Positions 1 through 10,294 of a stretch of DNA of 64,000 bases are shown here, piece after piece (within the stretch, counting starts at the first letter, position 1; each line of letters opens with the position of its first letter). The stretch comes from Myxacorys californica WJT36-NPBG1. Its GTDB lineage: Bacteria; Cyanobacteriota; Cyanobacteriia; Leptolyngbyales; Leptolyngbyaceae. The notes beneath the pieces are model-generated. The model was not told the DNA's origin. It saw only the letters and a program-made list of their open reading frames with translations, and made no database searches. The stretch is from the NCBI GenBank assembly GCA_019359315.1, contig JAHHHO010000002.1, positions 1 to 64,000 on the forward strand. Direction: 5' to 3'. The translations under genes were made by a program, and so were the position numbers.

Positions 1-116
1 GTGACTAGGGTTTGCAATCTCAGGCAGATGTGTCATCGGTAGGGCATTCATTCAACTGGTTCTAGCCTAAAATCTCCTCAAGCTCAGCTAACCAGCTTTT
101 AGATTCTCTTTATAAA

Positions 117-395
117 TTAGCTCTTACTAGAAGAAATTGAAGATATGGGTAGGAGTGAGAGCGGCTGTTGAAACAGGACTATCGATCGACACATTTCCGA
201 GTGAATCTCCTTTTGTGGATGAAGAAATTCTTGAGCTAAACTATACGGAGTGCCAAGAATTAGATCTTTAAAGTGCATCGTTAATCCTTTGATCTTCGTT
301 GACCCGCTCTCAATAATTTGAGCCACTTCCTGACGCGTAATCTCAATTTCTTGCAGAACGAGCAGTTCGGTGATCGCATCCAAGCGATCAAGCAC
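117..395 (-). CDS. hypothetical small protein, probably remains of a broken gene
   Basis: I do not recognise this 92-residue reading frame, which opens with a GTG codon. Its first ~65 residues look protein-like (mixed charged and hydrophobic, helix-forming), but the last ~20 are serine-rich and unlike a natural C-terminus. Two neighbouring fragments on the same strand suggest decay. Upstream (about 473-430) a GTG-initiated frame reads VNVDEYDAYIESICQ and then stops. Downstream (about 105-65) another frame ends in SKSWLAELEEILG before a stop, which looks like a normal C-terminus. Together they fit one ancestral gene broken by frameshifts, but a short real gene or chance cannot be excluded. Confidence 0.25.
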   Translation of the reverse strand: MLDRLDAITELLVLQEIEITRQEVAQIIESGSTKIKGLTMHFKDLILGTPYSLAQEFLHPQKEIHSEMCRSIVLFQQPLSLLPISSISSSKS

Positions 396-746
396 AGCCC
401 ATGGGTGTAAAAGTCAGCGCTGTTCGGAAATAATCATTGACAAATCGACTCGATATAAGCGTCGTACTCATCCACATTCACTTCTTAGTTTTGAGAAAGT
501 CCAAAAACCTAACCGTCCCGTCTCATGGCAACAAAGCAGGACGGCTAAAAGGAATGATAAAATCCTCGACTAGCTCTCCATACTGGTCTAGCCCAAGGGT
601 CCAGTAATTTATTACGATTGGAACAGCTCTGGGCAACACCAGATTATAAGTTGTGAAAAAAGTTCGCTAAAAAAGCTTAACTTAGGGCAAAACTATACAT
701 TAAAGAATTAAAAAATTTGCTCAAGTCAAGCTCAACCAAGAAATGC
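396..746. other. gene-free stretch left of the psaAB terminator
   Basis: Nothing with convincing coding character is visible apart from the short N-terminal-like fragment described for the preceding frame. The segment is AT-rich. It contains a small inverted repeat around 513-546 (CCGTCCCGTC against GACGG, imperfect). Confidence 0.4.
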
Positions 747-780
747 AAAAATCCCCTACCTAGAAGGCAGGGGATTTTTT
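747..780 (-). terminator. rho-independent terminator of psaAB
   Basis: The arms ATCCCCTACC and GGCAGGGGAT form a 10-bp stem with one mismatch and a 5-nt loop. An A run on one side reads as a T run after the stem on the minus strand. It lies about 29 bp beyond the psaB stop, as expected for the end of the psaAB transcript. Confidence 0.8.
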
Positions 781-808
781 ACTCTACAGCGTTAACCAAT
801 CTCAAGGA

Positions 809-3010
809 TTAATTAAACTTACCCGCTGTAGCCGCAATCAAGAAGGCAGCGTAAGTTAGGATATAACCCACCGTAAAGTGAGCTAGACCCACTAACCGAC
901 CTTGGACAATAGAGAGAGCAACCGGCTTGTCCTTCCAGCGAATCAGGTTCGCTAGAGGAGTCCGCTCGTGTGCCCAAACCAGAGTTTCGATCAGTTCTTG
1001 CCAGTAGCCCCTCCAGGAGATCAAGAACATGAATCCAGTTGCCCAAACCAGATGTCCAAATAGGAACATCCAAGCCCAAACCGCCAAATTATTCATGCCA
1101 TACGGGTTATACCCGTTAATCAATGGAGCAGAGTACTGCCAGAGGTAGTCACGCAGCCAACCCATGAGATAGGTGGAGCTTTCGTTGAATTGAGCGACGT
1201 TACCTGACCAGATTGCGAGGTGCTTCCAGTGCCAGTAGAACGTAACCCAACCAATCGTATTCAGCATCCAAAACATTGCCAGGAAGAAGGAGTCCCATGC
1301 AGAGGTATCGCACGTACCGCCACGACCCGGACCATCACAAGGGAAGGCATATCCGAAGTCTTTCTTATCTGGCATGAGCTTGGAACCGCGAGCATCCAAC
1401 GCACCTTTGACCAAGATTAAGGTGGTGGTGTGCAGACCGAGCGCGATCGCATGGTGAACCAAGAAATCGCCAGGGCCAATCGTCAGGAACAAAGAGTTGG
1501 TTCCATTATTAATGGCCTCTAACCAACCGGGCAGATAAAGCGCACCAGTATTGGATGCCAAGCTGTCAGGGTTAGCCAACAGTACGTTCAAGCCATACAG
1601 TGCCTTACCAGAGGAAGCCTGAACAAATTGAGCAAACACCGGCTCGATCAAGATCTGCTTATCAGGCGTTCCAAACGCGGTTACTACGTCGTTATGAACA
1701 TAGAGACCGAGCGTGTGGAAACCCAAGAACAGGGAGACCCAACTGAGGTGAGAGATAATCGCTTCTTTGTGTGACAACACCCGCGCCAACACATTGCTCT
1801 TGTTCTGATCCGGATCGTAGTCACGTACCCAGAAGATAGCTCCGTGGGCAAATGCGCCGACCATGAGGAACCCAGCAATGTACTGGTGGTGCGTGTAGAG
1901 CGCCGCTTGCGTAGTGAAGTCTTTCGACATGAACGCATAGGGAGGCATCGCATACATGTGCTGAGCCACCAAGGAGGTGATCGTACCCAAGGCAGCGAGT
2001 GCCAAGCCTAACTGGAAGTGCAGGGAGTTGTTCACCGTGTCATAAAGACCTCTGTGACCTTCGCCCAGTCCACCAGCCGGAGGAATGTGAGCATTGAGGA
2101 TGTCCTTAATGCTGTGACCAATTCCGAAGTTGGTCTTGTACATGTGACCCGCAATGATAAAGATCACTGCGATCGCCAGATGGTGGTGCGCCATGTCCGT
2201 CAACCAAAGCGATTCGGTTTGCGGATTGAACCCACCCAAGAACGTCAGAATTGCTGTACCTGATCCTTGCGCTGTGCCGAACACATGATTGGCAGTATCC
2301 GGATTTTGAGCATACGCTCCCCAGTTGCCCGTAAAGAAGGGCTGTAAGCCTGCGGGGTGAGGCAGCGTAGACAAGAAGTTACCCCAGCCGACATGCTGCC
2401 CCCGAGATTCGGGAATCGCAACGTGAACCAAGTGACCCGTCCAAGCCAAAGAGCTAACGCCGAACAAACCAGCCAAGTGGTGATTCAGGCGAGACTCAGC
2501 GTTCTTAAACCACGCCAAGCTCGGACGGAACTTGGGCTGGAGGTGCAACCAGCCTGCAAACAAGAAGATCGCAGACAAGATCAGCAAGAAGATCGAACCT
2601 TGGTACAGATCACCGTTGGTTCTCATGCCGATCGTGTACCACCAGTGATACAGACCAGAGTAGGAGATGTCTACAGGATAGGTAGCGCCGCCCTGCGTAA
2701 ACGCATCAACCGCGGGCTTACCAAACTGAGGATCCCAAATTGCGTGTGCGATCGGTCGCACATTCAGCGGATCTTTAATCCACTGCGGAAAGTTGCCTTG
2801 CCAAGCAACGTGAAACAAACTGCCTGAAGCCCATAAGAAGATGATTGCCAGATGACCGAAGTGAGTTGCAAAGATCTTCTGATGCAACTTCTCCTCTGTC
2901 ATGCCATCGTGGCTTTCAAAGTCGTGTGCCGTCGCAATCCCGTACCAAATCCGACGAGTCGTAGGATCTTGGGCAAGGTCTTGGCTAAATTTTGGAAATT
3001 TAGTCGCCAT
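809..3010 (-). CDS. psaB: photosystem I P700 apoprotein A2 (PsaB)
   Basis: PsaB is one half of the photosystem I heterodimer in the thylakoid membrane. With PsaA it binds P700, the core antenna chlorophylls and the FX iron-sulfur cluster. The 733-residue product has the usual length and begins [16 protein letters not shown]. Typical chlorophyll-ligand histidine segments ([29 protein letters not shown]) are present. The FX loop [10 protein letters not shown] lies near residues 556-566 and supplies two of the four cluster cysteines. The C-terminus ends in hydrophobic helices and AATAGKFN. The gene follows psaA by 23 bp on the same strand and is followed by a hairpin terminator. No truncation or unusual substitution was noticed. 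Confidence 0.98.
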   Translation of the reverse strand: MATKFPKFSQDLAQDPTTRRIWYGIATAHDFESHDGMTEEKLHQKIFATHFGHLAIIFLWASGSLFHVAWQGNFPQWIKDPLNVRPIAHAIWDPQFGKPAVDAFTQGGATYPVDISYSGLYHWWYTIGMRTNGDLYQGSIFLLILSAIFLFAGWLHLQPKFRPSLAWFKNAESRLNHHLAGLFGVSSLAWTGHLVHVAIPESRGQHVGWGNFLSTLPHPAGLQPFFTGNWGAYAQNPDTANHVFGTAQGSGTAILTFLGGFNPQTESLWLTDMAHHHLAIAVIFIIAGHMYKTNFGIGHSIKDILNAHIPPAGGLGEGHRGLYDTVNNSLHFQLGLALAALGTITSLVAQHMYAMPPYAFMSKDFTTQAALYTHHQYIAGFLMVGAFAHGAIFWVRDYDPDQNKSNVLARVLSHKEAIISHLSWVSLFLGFHTLGLYVHNDVVTAFGTPDKQILIEPVFAQFVQASSGKALYGLNVLLANPDSLASNTGALYLPGWLEAINNGTNSLFLTIGPGDFLVHHAIALGLHTTTLILVKGALDARGSKLMPDKKDFGYAFPCDGPGRGGTCDTSAWDSFFLAMFWMLNTIGWVTFYWHWKHLAIWSGNVAQFNESSTYLMGWLRDYLWQYSAPLINGYNPYGMNNLAVWAWMFLFGHLVWATGFMFLISWRGYWQELIETLVWAHERTPLANLIRWKDKPVALSIVQGRLVGLAHFTVGYILTYAAFLIAATAGKFN

Positions 3011-3033
3011 AACTGTTTATTAATCCTCTCGGC

Positions 3034-5289
3034 TCATCCAATTGACAGTGACCGAGCAAGGAAGAATGCCCACGTGGTGACAATTCCTCCCAACAGATAG
3101 TGAGCAACGCCCACTGCCCGTCCTTGAATAATACTCAACGCACGAGGCTGAATCGCCGGTGCAAATTTGAGCTTATTGTGTGCCCATACAATGGATTCGA
3201 TCAACTCTTGCCAGTAGCCACGACCGCTAAACAAGAACATCAAGCTGAATGCCCAAACAAAGTGAGCGCCCAAGAACAAGAGTCCGTAAGCAGACAGAGC
3301 AGAACCGTAGGAGTTAATCACCTGAGAGGCTTGTGCCCACAGGAAGTCACGCAGCCAACCATTGATCGTGATTGCGCTTTGAGCAAAGTTGCCGTAAGTG
3401 ACATGAGTAACCGTGCCATCAGGAGCAACTGTTCCCCACACATCCGACTGCATCTTCCAACTGAAGTGGAAAATTGCGATCGACAGGGAGTTGTACATCC
3501 AGAACAGACCGAGGAAGACGTGATCCCAACCAGAAACCTGGCAGGTGCCGCCTCGACCCGGACCATCGCAAGGGAAGCGGAAGCCCAAGTTCGCCTTGTC
3601 TGGAACCAGACGAGAGCTACGTGCAAACAGCACACCCTTGAGCAGAATCAGCACCGTCACGTGAATCGTGAAGGCGTGGATATGGTGGATCATGAAGTCT
3701 GCCGTACCCAGCGCCATCGGCATCATGGCAACTTTGCCGCCAACAGCGACCACATCGCCACCAAACACGACAGAAGCAGGTCCTAAAGCGTTGGGAGCGG
3801 TGGCACCAGGAGCCAGCGTATGAATGTTTTGAATCCACTGCGCGAACACTGGCTGGAGTTGAATTGCGGTATCTGAGAACATATCTTGGGGACGGCCCAA
3901 CGCACGCATGGTGTCGTTATGGACGTACAGTCCAAAGCTATGGAAGCCCAAGAAAATACAGACCCAATTTAAGTGAGAGATGATGGCATCGCGGTGACGC
4001 AGGACGCGATCGACGATGTTGTTTTGATTCACAACCGGATCGTAGTCACGCACCATATAAATGGCAGCGTGAGCAGCTCCACCGACGATAAAGAATCCAC
4101 CGATCCACATGTGATGGGTGAAGATCGACAACTGGGTAGCGTAGTCAGTTGCCAAGTAGGGATAAGGCGGCATCGAGTACATGTGCTGAGCAACAATAAT
4201 GCTCAGAGAGCCGACTGCTGCCAAGTTGATTGACAATTGAGCATGCCAAGAAGTGGTTAGGTTCTCATAAATCCCCTTGTGGCCTTCGCCAGTGAAAGGA
4301 CCTTTGTGAGCCTCATGAATTTCCTTGATGCTGTGTCCGATACCCCAGTTGGTGCGGTACATGTGACCGGCAATGATGAACAGCACCGCGATCGCTAAGT
4401 GGTGATGCGCGCTATCTGTCAGCCATAAGCCGCCAGTTACAGGATTCAGACCACCTTTGAAGGTGAGGAAGTCAGCGTACTCACCCCAGTTCAGGGTAAA
4501 GAACGGAACCAAGCCTTTCGCGAAGCTGGGATAGATGTCTGCCATCAGTTGAGGATTCAAAATGAACTCATGAGGCAGAGGAATCCGATCCGCAGGAACG
4601 CCACGATCCAGCAATTCGTTGATGGGCAACGCAACGTGAATTTGGTGTCCTGCCCAAGCCAGCGAACCCAGTCCAAACAGACCGGATAGGTGGTGGTTCA
4701 GCATCGACTCCACATTCTGGAACCACTCCAGCTTAGGAGCGCGCTTGTGATAATGGAACCAGCCTGCAAACAGCATGAGACCAGCCATCACCAGACCGCC
4801 GATAGCCGTCACATAAAGCTGGAAGGTGTTTGTAAAGCCAGCTGCACGCCACAGTTGGAAGAATCCAGAAGTAATTTGAATGCCACGGAAGCCGCCGCCG
4901 ACATCCGCGTTGAGAATTTCTTGACCGAAGATGTCCCACACAACCTGGGCGCTGGGTTTGACTCCTAGCGGGTCGGCGAGCCATGCTTCATAGTTTGAAA
5001 ACTTAGCGCCATGGAAATACATGCCACTGAGCCAGATGAACACGACTGCCAAATGACCGAAGTGAGCGCTAAAGATCTTACGTGAAACGTCTTCTAAGTC
5101 GCTTGTGTGACTATCGAAATCATGAGCGTTGGCGTGTAGGTTCCAAATCCAGGTGGTGGTTTTAGGACCTTTGGATAGGGCGCGATCGAAATGACCCGGT
5201 TGCCCCCACTTCTCAAAAGAAGTTGGAGTGGGATCCTTATCGACGACAACCCGTACCTTTGCCTCACGCTCCGGTGGGCTAATTGTCAT
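3034..5289 (-). CDS. psaA: photosystem I P700 apoprotein A1 (PsaA)
   Basis: PsaA pairs with PsaB to form the photosystem I core. The start is set at [17 protein letters not shown], which matches the usual N-terminus and gives the standard 751 residues. A 14-residue upstream extension of the open frame is rejected because the AGGAGAG Shine-Dalgarno sits just before this ATG. The FX-binding loop [10 protein letters not shown] (about residues 573-583) and many antenna histidine motifs ([33 protein letters not shown]) are intact. The product ends in [10 protein letters not shown]-type sequence. The gene is first in the psaAB operon, and its promoter must lie in the 640-bp divergent region shared with the lipoprotein gene at 5934. 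Confidence 0.98.
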   Translation of the reverse strand: MTISPPEREAKVRVVVDKDPTPTSFEKWGQPGHFDRALSKGPKTTTWIWNLHANAHDFDSHTSDLEDVSRKIFSAHFGHLAVVFIWLSGMYFHGAKFSNYEAWLADPLGVKPSAQVVWDIFGQEILNADVGGGFRGIQITSGFFQLWRAAGFTNTFQLYVTAIGGLVMAGLMLFAGWFHYHKRAPKLEWFQNVESMLNHHLSGLFGLGSLAWAGHQIHVALPINELLDRGVPADRIPLPHEFILNPQLMADIYPSFAKGLVPFFTLNWGEYADFLTFKGGLNPVTGGLWLTDSAHHHLAIAVLFIIAGHMYRTNWGIGHSIKEIHEAHKGPFTGEGHKGIYENLTTSWHAQLSINLAAVGSLSIIVAQHMYSMPPYPYLATDYATQLSIFTHHMWIGGFFIVGGAAHAAIYMVRDYDPVVNQNNIVDRVLRHRDAIISHLNWVCIFLGFHSFGLYVHNDTMRALGRPQDMFSDTAIQLQPVFAQWIQNIHTLAPGATAPNALGPASVVFGGDVVAVGGKVAMMPMALGTADFMIHHIHAFTIHVTVLILLKGVLFARSSRLVPDKANLGFRFPCDGPGRGGTCQVSGWDHVFLGLFWMYNSLSIAIFHFSWKMQSDVWGTVAPDGTVTHVTYGNFAQSAITINGWLRDFLWAQASQVINSYGSALSAYGLLFLGAHFVWAFSLMFLFSGRGYWQELIESIVWAHNKLKFAPAIQPRALSIIQGRAVGVAHYLLGGIVTTWAFFLARSLSIG

Positions 5290-5933
5290 TGAGACTCTCC
5301 TCTCTCTAGACAAGGAACGAGGAATCCGCACACTTGGGCGAGTATCTCAAACCGTTTACCACTCGTTAGTGAGCAACCTGATACTTAAACGCCGCCCAGC
5401 AGATCGATCCAGCTAGGGATGGCATATGGGATTCAGGTTCAGTTTGAGATACAAGAAACATCCAAAATATTTTCAGAAGGTGAAATTATGGTGGATGCCG
5501 CTTTTGTGGGTTCTCACTCGAGTCATTATAGGGTGGTCTGTTAAGCCTTTTCTGATGGATTTAACAATAATTCAAAGTTCCGGGATCCTTACGGGGCTTG
5601 GGAAGCGATCGCACTCCATTTCAAGATTTACGCTTGGATAAACGGCAATAAAGTCAAGAGGTTTTTACTGAAGTTAATATTCCTTAAAAGTCGAACGTTG
5701 AACTTAAACCCCATAAGTGGAATTGATATTTCTTTTATCTGATTATTAATAAAACGTTGTGAAACGATTTGTAAACGCGCAACGCCGCTTTACGTTCTCT
5801 GAATTTCCCACAGGCAGACCGAGTTTTTCCGCTATAGTTCCGTATGGATGGCTAGAAAATCGAGAAATCGCAAGCTGTTCCTGTCGAATGACTTGGGTCT
5901 TCTCGGAGTGTTGACTGTTATTAGGAGTACGGT
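5290..5933. other. divergent promoter region between psaA and the lipoprotein gene
   Basis: This 644-bp stretch has no convincing gene. It must hold the psaAB promoter and leader on the minus strand and the promoter of the gene at 5934 on the plus strand. A HIP1 octamer occurs near 5615, and an AT-rich block spans about 5650-5760. A degenerate pair of TGTRAA-like boxes sits at about 5758-5775, but their 12-bp spacing does not match the HLR1 (RpaB) consensus. A TATAGT hexamer at about 5831 is a weak -10 candidate for the rightward gene. Confidence 0.5.
5295..5301 (-). promoter_or_regulatory. ribosome binding site that fixes the psaA start
   Basis: AGGAGAG on the minus strand lies 5 nt before the ATG at 5289. 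It supports that ATG over the longer open frame. Confidence 0.75.
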
Positions 5934-8360
5934 TTGGTGTTTGGGATCACGCGCTGGCGCAAAACTCGGATGCTTTCACTCTCTTTAGTGTTGGCAATGA
6001 CAGTAAGTTTGTGGGGCTGTGGAGGGTCTGCTCCGGCAGCGATTCCGCCAGAAGCGATTAGCGTAGGGCGCACTGGTGTGTCGAAACTAAAGCCCGCACC
6101 CACAAAGATTTCTGGAAAGATTTCGGAAGTGTCGCCTCCAGAGGTGATTGGGCAGCTAAAGGACGTGTTGGATCAGTACCAGCCGCAGCTTACGATCGCA
6201 AGTCCCCGCTCCGACGAAGTCTTAAACGACAATACTGTGTCGATCAAGTTTCAAGTCCAGGATCTACCTGTATTTAAAGATGAAAAACTAGGCTTAGGTC
6301 CTCATATTCATCTTTTCTTAGATGATCAGCCTTACCAAGCGGTTTACGATATCAGCAAACCTGTTGTTCTAAAAGATCTTGCCGCAGGAACGCACACAGT
6401 TCGTGCTTTTGCAAGTCGTCCTTGGCACGAAAGCTTCAAGAACGAAGGCGCTTACGCCCAAACGACCTTTCACGTTTTTACCAAGACGCCGGACAATAAT
6501 CCTAGTGCTGATCAGCCGCTTCTAACCTATAGCCGTCCCCAAGGAAGCTATGGCGCAGAGCCAATTATGCTAGATTTCTATCTCACGAATGCACCGCTTC
6601 ACTTTGTCGCTCAAGAGGACAAGAAAGATGAGATTGCCGACTGGCGAATCAAAGCAACGGTAAATGGCAGTAGTTTTATCCTCGATCGCTGGCAACCGAT
6701 CTATTTAAAGGGCTTTGAACCTGGCAAAAATTGGGTTCAGCTAGAATACATCGATGAGAACGGCAACGCAATTCAAAACGTTTACAACAATACGGCGCGA
6801 ATCTTCACTTACGAGTCGGGTGGCAACGATGCCTTATCTAAACTCGTGCGAGGCGATTTATCATTTGATGCTGCCCGGAGTATTGTTGACCCAAATTACA
6901 AACCGTCCGAGCCAAAAACACCAGAGGTTCCAACTCTAAAACCTGCTCCTAGCCTTGAGGTAACGCCTGCTCCTGATATTGCTCCAGTAGTTCCTCTGCC
7001 GCAGGTAAACAACAAAAGCCCGCTTGTTCCAGTGGTTCCTCTGCCAGAAGCAACTGAAAAGCTGCCTGCCGAACCTGAAAACGTTCCTGAGAAAGAAACT
7101 CCGCTTGCGCCAGCACCGGAAAGTCAATCTAGTAAGAAACCTAAAGGCGGATTCTTCAATCGCTTCCGTTCTGGTACTGAGAAATCAGACTCAAAGGCGA
7201 CTCCTGCTCCAAGTGAAGCACCGAAGCTTATAAACCCTGAAGAGCCATCTAAACCTTCAGAGACGACAGAAAACAAAACTCCTGAAATACCAAAAGTTAT
7301 AAAAGCGAAGGAGTTAGAACCTAAAAAGGTAGAGGTCAAGGAGCCAGAAGCTGTTCCTGCTGTTGAAGTGCCTGAAGTGAAGGAGCCAGCACCTGTAGTT
7401 CCTCCGATAAAAGAAACACCAAAAGGTGGGTTTTTCAATCGGTTCCGCCCCGGTGCAAAATCTTCTCCAGCACCTGCCCTGCCTGAGCCGCCTGCTGAAG
7501 CAATTAAAAAAGCAGTAGAACCTGAAGCGAAACCAAGTGATTCTAAAGATTCAGTAGTGGAGCGTTACGATGACAAGTTCAAAGAGTTAGAAGACGCTCC
7601 TGCTAAGCTATCGAAGCCTGCTGCAAAGCCTGAAGCTTCTGAGGCGTTAAAAGCGATCGACAAAGCTGTTCCTAAACCGTCAGCAACAAAAGCTCCGGTT
7701 AAAGCTCCGATTAGTGTGCCTGCTCCAACCAATCCATCACCTGTAGAAGATCTTGAAGCTACAGAGACAACCTTACCTGAACTTGCCGCACCACCCGCAC
7801 CCGAACCCACTCCAAAAGCAGGGTTCTTTAATCGCTTCCGTCCTACTAAAGCTCCGAAAGCGACTCCAACACCTAGCTTTGAGGTTCCAAAAGCAACTCC
7901 AAGTCCAACGCCTAACCCTCAAGATCCGTTACAGATTTTAGAGAAGAAAGAAACGGCAGATAACAAGCCGAATGAACCGAGTGCCAATGAGGGCGCGCGC
8001 GATAGTTTAGTCGATCGTCTTCTAAAATCGCCAGAACCGACTAAGCCAGATCCTACGATCGCGAAGCCTGCTGACACGACCAACAAATCATCTGAGAACG
8101 TCTCTTCTGAAGTCAGTCCGACACTCAGCAGTCCAAAGCCAACGGCATCGTCTGGGCCTAGCATTCGACCTACGGCTAAAACTCCTGCACCTGTTGAGCC
8201 ATCTTCTAAAGATATATCCACTCCAGCCGTACCTAAAGTAGAAACACCTGTTGCTTCACCTACAGAAGTTGAAGCTCCTGATACTTCAGGGTTTCAGCCT
8301 CAGACAGAGCTAGAACGACGACTCGGAATACCACTCAAAGCTTTATCTCCCACACCTTAG
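5934..8360 (+). CDS. proline-rich lipoprotein with three GFFNRFR motifs
   Basis: I do not recognise a characterised family. The N-terminus has a basic patch, a hydrophobic stretch and a lipobox-like LWGC, so export and lipidation are likely (inference). Residues ~75-320 form a globular, beta-rich segment with PHIHLFLDDQPYQAVYD and a paired Ig-like feel. From ~325 to the end the chain is almost entirely Pro/Glu/Lys/Ala/Thr low complexity. Within it the peptide GFFNRFR, preceded by PKG or PKA, recurs at about residues 402, 497 and 628, with different synonymous codons each time. The C-terminus (ELERRLGIPLKALSPTP) is again less biased. A TTG at 5934 or GTG at 5937 follows AGGAG; an internal ATG at 5970 is less likely. 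Confidence 0.8.
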   Translation: MVFGITRWRKTRMLSLSLVLAMTVSLWGCGGSAPAAIPPEAISVGRTGVSKLKPAPTKISGKISEVSPPEVIGQLKDVLDQYQPQLTIASPRSDEVLNDNTVSIKFQVQDLPVFKDEKLGLGPHIHLFLDDQPYQAVYDISKPVVLKDLAAGTHTVRAFASRPWHESFKNEGAYAQTTFHVFTKTPDNNPSADQPLLTYSRPQGSYGAEPIMLDFYLTNAPLHFVAQEDKKDEIADWRIKATVNGSSFILDRWQPIYLKGFEPGKNWVQLEYIDENGNAIQNVYNNTARIFTYESGGNDALSKLVRGDLSFDAARSIVDPNYKPSEPKTPEVPTLKPAPSLEVTPAPDIAPVVPLPQVNNKSPLVPVVPLPEATEKLPAEPENVPEKETPLAPAPESQSSKKPKGGFFNRFRSGTEKSDSKATPAPSEAPKLINPEEPSKPSETTENKTPEIPKVIKAKELEPKKVEVKEPEAVPAVEVPEVKEPAPVVPPIKETPKGGFFNRFRPGAKSSPAPALPEPPAEAIKKAVEPEAKPSDSKDSVVERYDDKFKELEDAPAKLSKPAAKPEASEALKAIDKAVPKPSATKAPVKAPISVPAPTNPSPVEDLEATETTLPELAAPPAPEPTPKAGFFNRFRPTKAPKATPTPSFEVPKATPSPTPNPQDPLQILEKKETADNKPNEPSANEGARDSLVDRLLKSPEPTKPDPTIAKPADTTNKSSENVSSEVSPTLSSPKPTASSGPSIRPTAKTPAPVEPSSKDISTPAVPKVETPVASPTEVEAPDTSGFQPQTELERRLGIPLKALSPTP

Positions 8361-8389
8361 TAAGGAGTCTGGGTAGATAAGACAAGAGT

Positions 8390-8436
8390 TAGCCCTTACC
8401 CCAATCCTCTTTTGCGGGAGAGGGAGCAGGAGTTGG
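8390..8436. repeat. CCCTTACCCC / GGGAGAGGG intergenic repeat
   Basis: The segment reads TAGCCCTTACCCCAATCCTC followed by TTTTGCGGGAGAGGGAGC. It resembles the common cyanobacterial intergenic element of type CCCTCACCCC...GGGAGAGGG, whose arms can pair partially. Only this copy was seen in the window. Confidence 0.4.
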
Positions 8437-8503
8437 ATATGGAAGAGGAGAGAAGCGGGGCTATTGGTAGACTAATGCTTATGTACTCATTGCTTTAACA
8501 GCT

Positions 8504-9778
8504 ATGCCTCGTTTTCTTCATTTAGCGGACGTTCATCTAGGGTTCGATCGCTACGACAGCAAAGAACGAACGAAGGATTTTTACCGAGCGTTTGAAAACG
8601 TGTTGGACAAATATGCTGTGGGTCACAACACTGAAGGTGTGCCTCCGGTTGATTTTGTGGTGATTGCGGGCGATTTGTTTGAGCATCGCACCATTCAACC
8701 CAACATCCTGAACCAAGCCAAACTCTGTTTGCAGATGCTGAAAGAGCATCACATTCCAGCGATCGCAATCGAGGGAAATCACGATAATCGACCCTACGGC
8801 ACTCAGACCAATTGGATTAAATATTTAGCAGACGATGATTTGCTGATTTTGCTGGAACCAGAGCGATCGCCCGACGGCGACATCGTCTATGAGATGTGGG
8901 ACGGTGAAGCGGGGGGATACATCGATCTGGATTGTGGCGTCCGCGTGTTGGGATCTCAGTGGTATGGTGCGTCTGCCCCTCGCGCGATCGGGTCGTTGGC
9001 TGAAGCAATTTACAAATTACCGCCGAGTCCAGGACATACGGTAATGCTGTTTCATCATGGGTTAGAAGGACAAATTGCGCGGTATCAGGGAGCGCTGAAA
9101 TATAGCGACTTGTTGCCGCTCAAAGACGCTGGCGTTGATTATTTGGGATTGGGACACATTCACAAGAGCTATGTTGAGCAGAATTGGGTGTTCAATCCTG
9201 GCTCGCTAGAGGCAAATAGCGTTGAAGAAGCGAACTACGATCGCGGTGCATTTCTGATCGAGTTGACGCCCGATGGTATTCAGGCAGAACTCAAAACAAA
9301 CTATCTTCAGCGATCGCTAGTTCGGCTAAAACTCAAAGCGACGGGACAGGAGAGTTCGCAGCAGATCGAGGAGGGCGCGATCGCAATCATTCAGTCGGCG
9401 ATTCAATCCGGGAAGCTCAATCCTGCTGTTGAACCGATGGTGGAATTGCGAATTGAAGGAACAGTCGGCTTCGATCGCTTCGAGTTAGACATCAAAAAGC
9501 TTCAGCAAAACCTAAAAACGCTGAGTGGAGCGCTAATTTTCTTGCTGAAATACGAGGTGGATTTACTTGAGTACGCCACACCTTTAGCGGAAGATGCGAG
9601 TCGAGTCCAGGTCGAACAAGAAGTCTTTACCGATTTATTAGCGGCAAATAACACGTATAAAAAACGAGCGACGGATTTAGCAAAAGGTTTGATTGACCTG
9701 AAGGACTTGCAGTTAGAAGACCAATCAGAAACGGAATTGTATCAGTTTGTAGAACAGCTAATTGAGCAGAGCAACTAG
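8504..9778 (+). CDS. SbcD-like DNA repair exonuclease (metallophosphoesterase)
   Basis: This 424-residue protein has the calcineurin-type phosphoesterase fold of SbcD/Mre11 nucleases, which process DNA ends and hairpins with two metal ions. The metal motifs appear in order: LADVHLG (D9, H11), AGDLFEH (D57), IEGNHDN (N92, H93), LFHHGLEG and GLGHIHKS. The residues after ~270 form the usual capping and C-terminal region, ending in a charged helix. The partner ATPase SbcC is not in the window, so the gene stands alone here. It reads from an ATG about 140 bp after the lipoprotein gene. Many cyanobacterial homologues are annotated only as exonuclease or phosphoesterase family, so the exact substrate is unknown. 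Confidence 0.88.
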   Translation: MPRFLHLADVHLGFDRYDSKERTKDFYRAFENVLDKYAVGHNTEGVPPVDFVVIAGDLFEHRTIQPNILNQAKLCLQMLKEHHIPAIAIEGNHDNRPYGTQTNWIKYLADDDLLILLEPERSPDGDIVYEMWDGEAGGYIDLDCGVRVLGSQWYGASAPRAIGSLAEAIYKLPPSPGHTVMLFHHGLEGQIARYQGALKYSDLLPLKDAGVDYLGLGHIHKSYVEQNWVFNPGSLEANSVEEANYDRGAFLIELTPDGIQAELKTNYLQRSLVRLKLKATGQESSQQIEEGAIAIIQSAIQSGKLNPAVEPMVELRIEGTVGFDRFELDIKKLQQNLKTLSGALIFLLKYEVDLLEYATPLAEDASRVQVEQEVFTDLLAANNTYKKRATDLAKGLIDLKDLQLEDQSETELYQFVEQLIEQSN

Positions 9779-9839
9779 CAATCTGTCAAATTGGGATCAA
9801 TGCATTTAAAAAGGGATAAGGGATGAAAAAATCCCTCTT

Positions 9840-9889
9840 GTAAAGACGCGACGCCTTCGGTGCTGCGAAGCAACTGATCGCGTCTTTAC
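9840..9889. repeat. inverted repeat with GTAAAGACGCGA arms
   Basis: Arms GTAAAGACGCGA (9840-9851) and TCGCGTCTTTAC (9878-9889) are perfectly complementary over 12 bp around a 26-nt centre. They resemble the widespread cyanobacterial GTAGAGACGCGAT...ATCGCGTCTCTAC element. The repeat lies between the convergent SbcD-like gene and the gene at 9932 and may also act in transcript termination. Confidence 0.6.
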
Positions 9890-9931
9890 GACTCGGCATT
9901 GAAGTCGATCAACAAGTCTCCAACACTACTC

Positions 9932-10294
9932 TTAACTGACTGCCTTCTCACTGACTTTCCGAGTGCGTCGCTTTCGCTGGCTTTTGCGAACACCGCCAGC
10001 CATTTCATATTCAGAGCTATCATTGCCGTACTGAAAAGCAACGCCAAGCAGCATTTTTTCTGAGATTTCCATCAATACTTTTTCAGCTTCTAGCATCGCG
10101 GTGCGGTCTGCATCTAGGCGTGAAAGTGTTGTGTTGTAAGCGGCTACCCGTTGGCGTGTGGTTTCGATCGATTCTGCAAATGCTTTAATGGTGAGACCCT
10201 TACCCAAGTCAAGCTCTGGGTTGATAGACTTCAAACCCGCTATTCGACGCTCGGCTTTATCGACACTGGTTGAACTGCGCTTTAGACGTGCCAT
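9932..10294 (-). CDS. conserved cyanobacterial hypothetical protein
   Basis: The function is unknown. The start is placed at MARLKRSSTSVDKAERR (10294), giving 120 residues; an upstream 20-residue extension is poorly protein-like. The protein is mostly alpha-helical: a helix-rich stretch from about residue 10 to 90 (DKAERRIAGLKSI, LTIKAFAESIETTRQRVAAYNTTLSRLDADRTAMLEAEKVLME), then EKMLLGVAFQYGNDSSEYEMAGG, then a very basic tail (RKSQRKRRTRK). No signal peptide or membrane segment is seen. Its basic tail and helical core would suit nucleic-acid or protein binding, but this is only inference. It is transcribed away from the repeat array at 10449-10607. Confidence 0.75.
   Translation of the reverse strand: MARLKRSSTSVDKAERRIAGLKSINPELDLGKGLTIKAFAESIETTRQRVAAYNTTLSRLDADRTAMLEAEKVLMEISEKMLLGVAFQYGNDSSEYEMAGGVRKSQRKRRTRKVSEKAVS

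Noticed and set aside
3100-3786. Long plus-strand frame antisense to psaA
   Set aside because: It is the shadow of psaA in another frame, with no independent evidence for translation. The same applies to other long antisense frames over psaB, pyk and glgX.
5750-5780. HLR1 (RpaB-binding) element upstream of psaA
   Set aside because: TGTGAA and TGTAAA boxes are 12 bp apart instead of the consensus spacing, and one differs from the consensus, so the site is not claimed.
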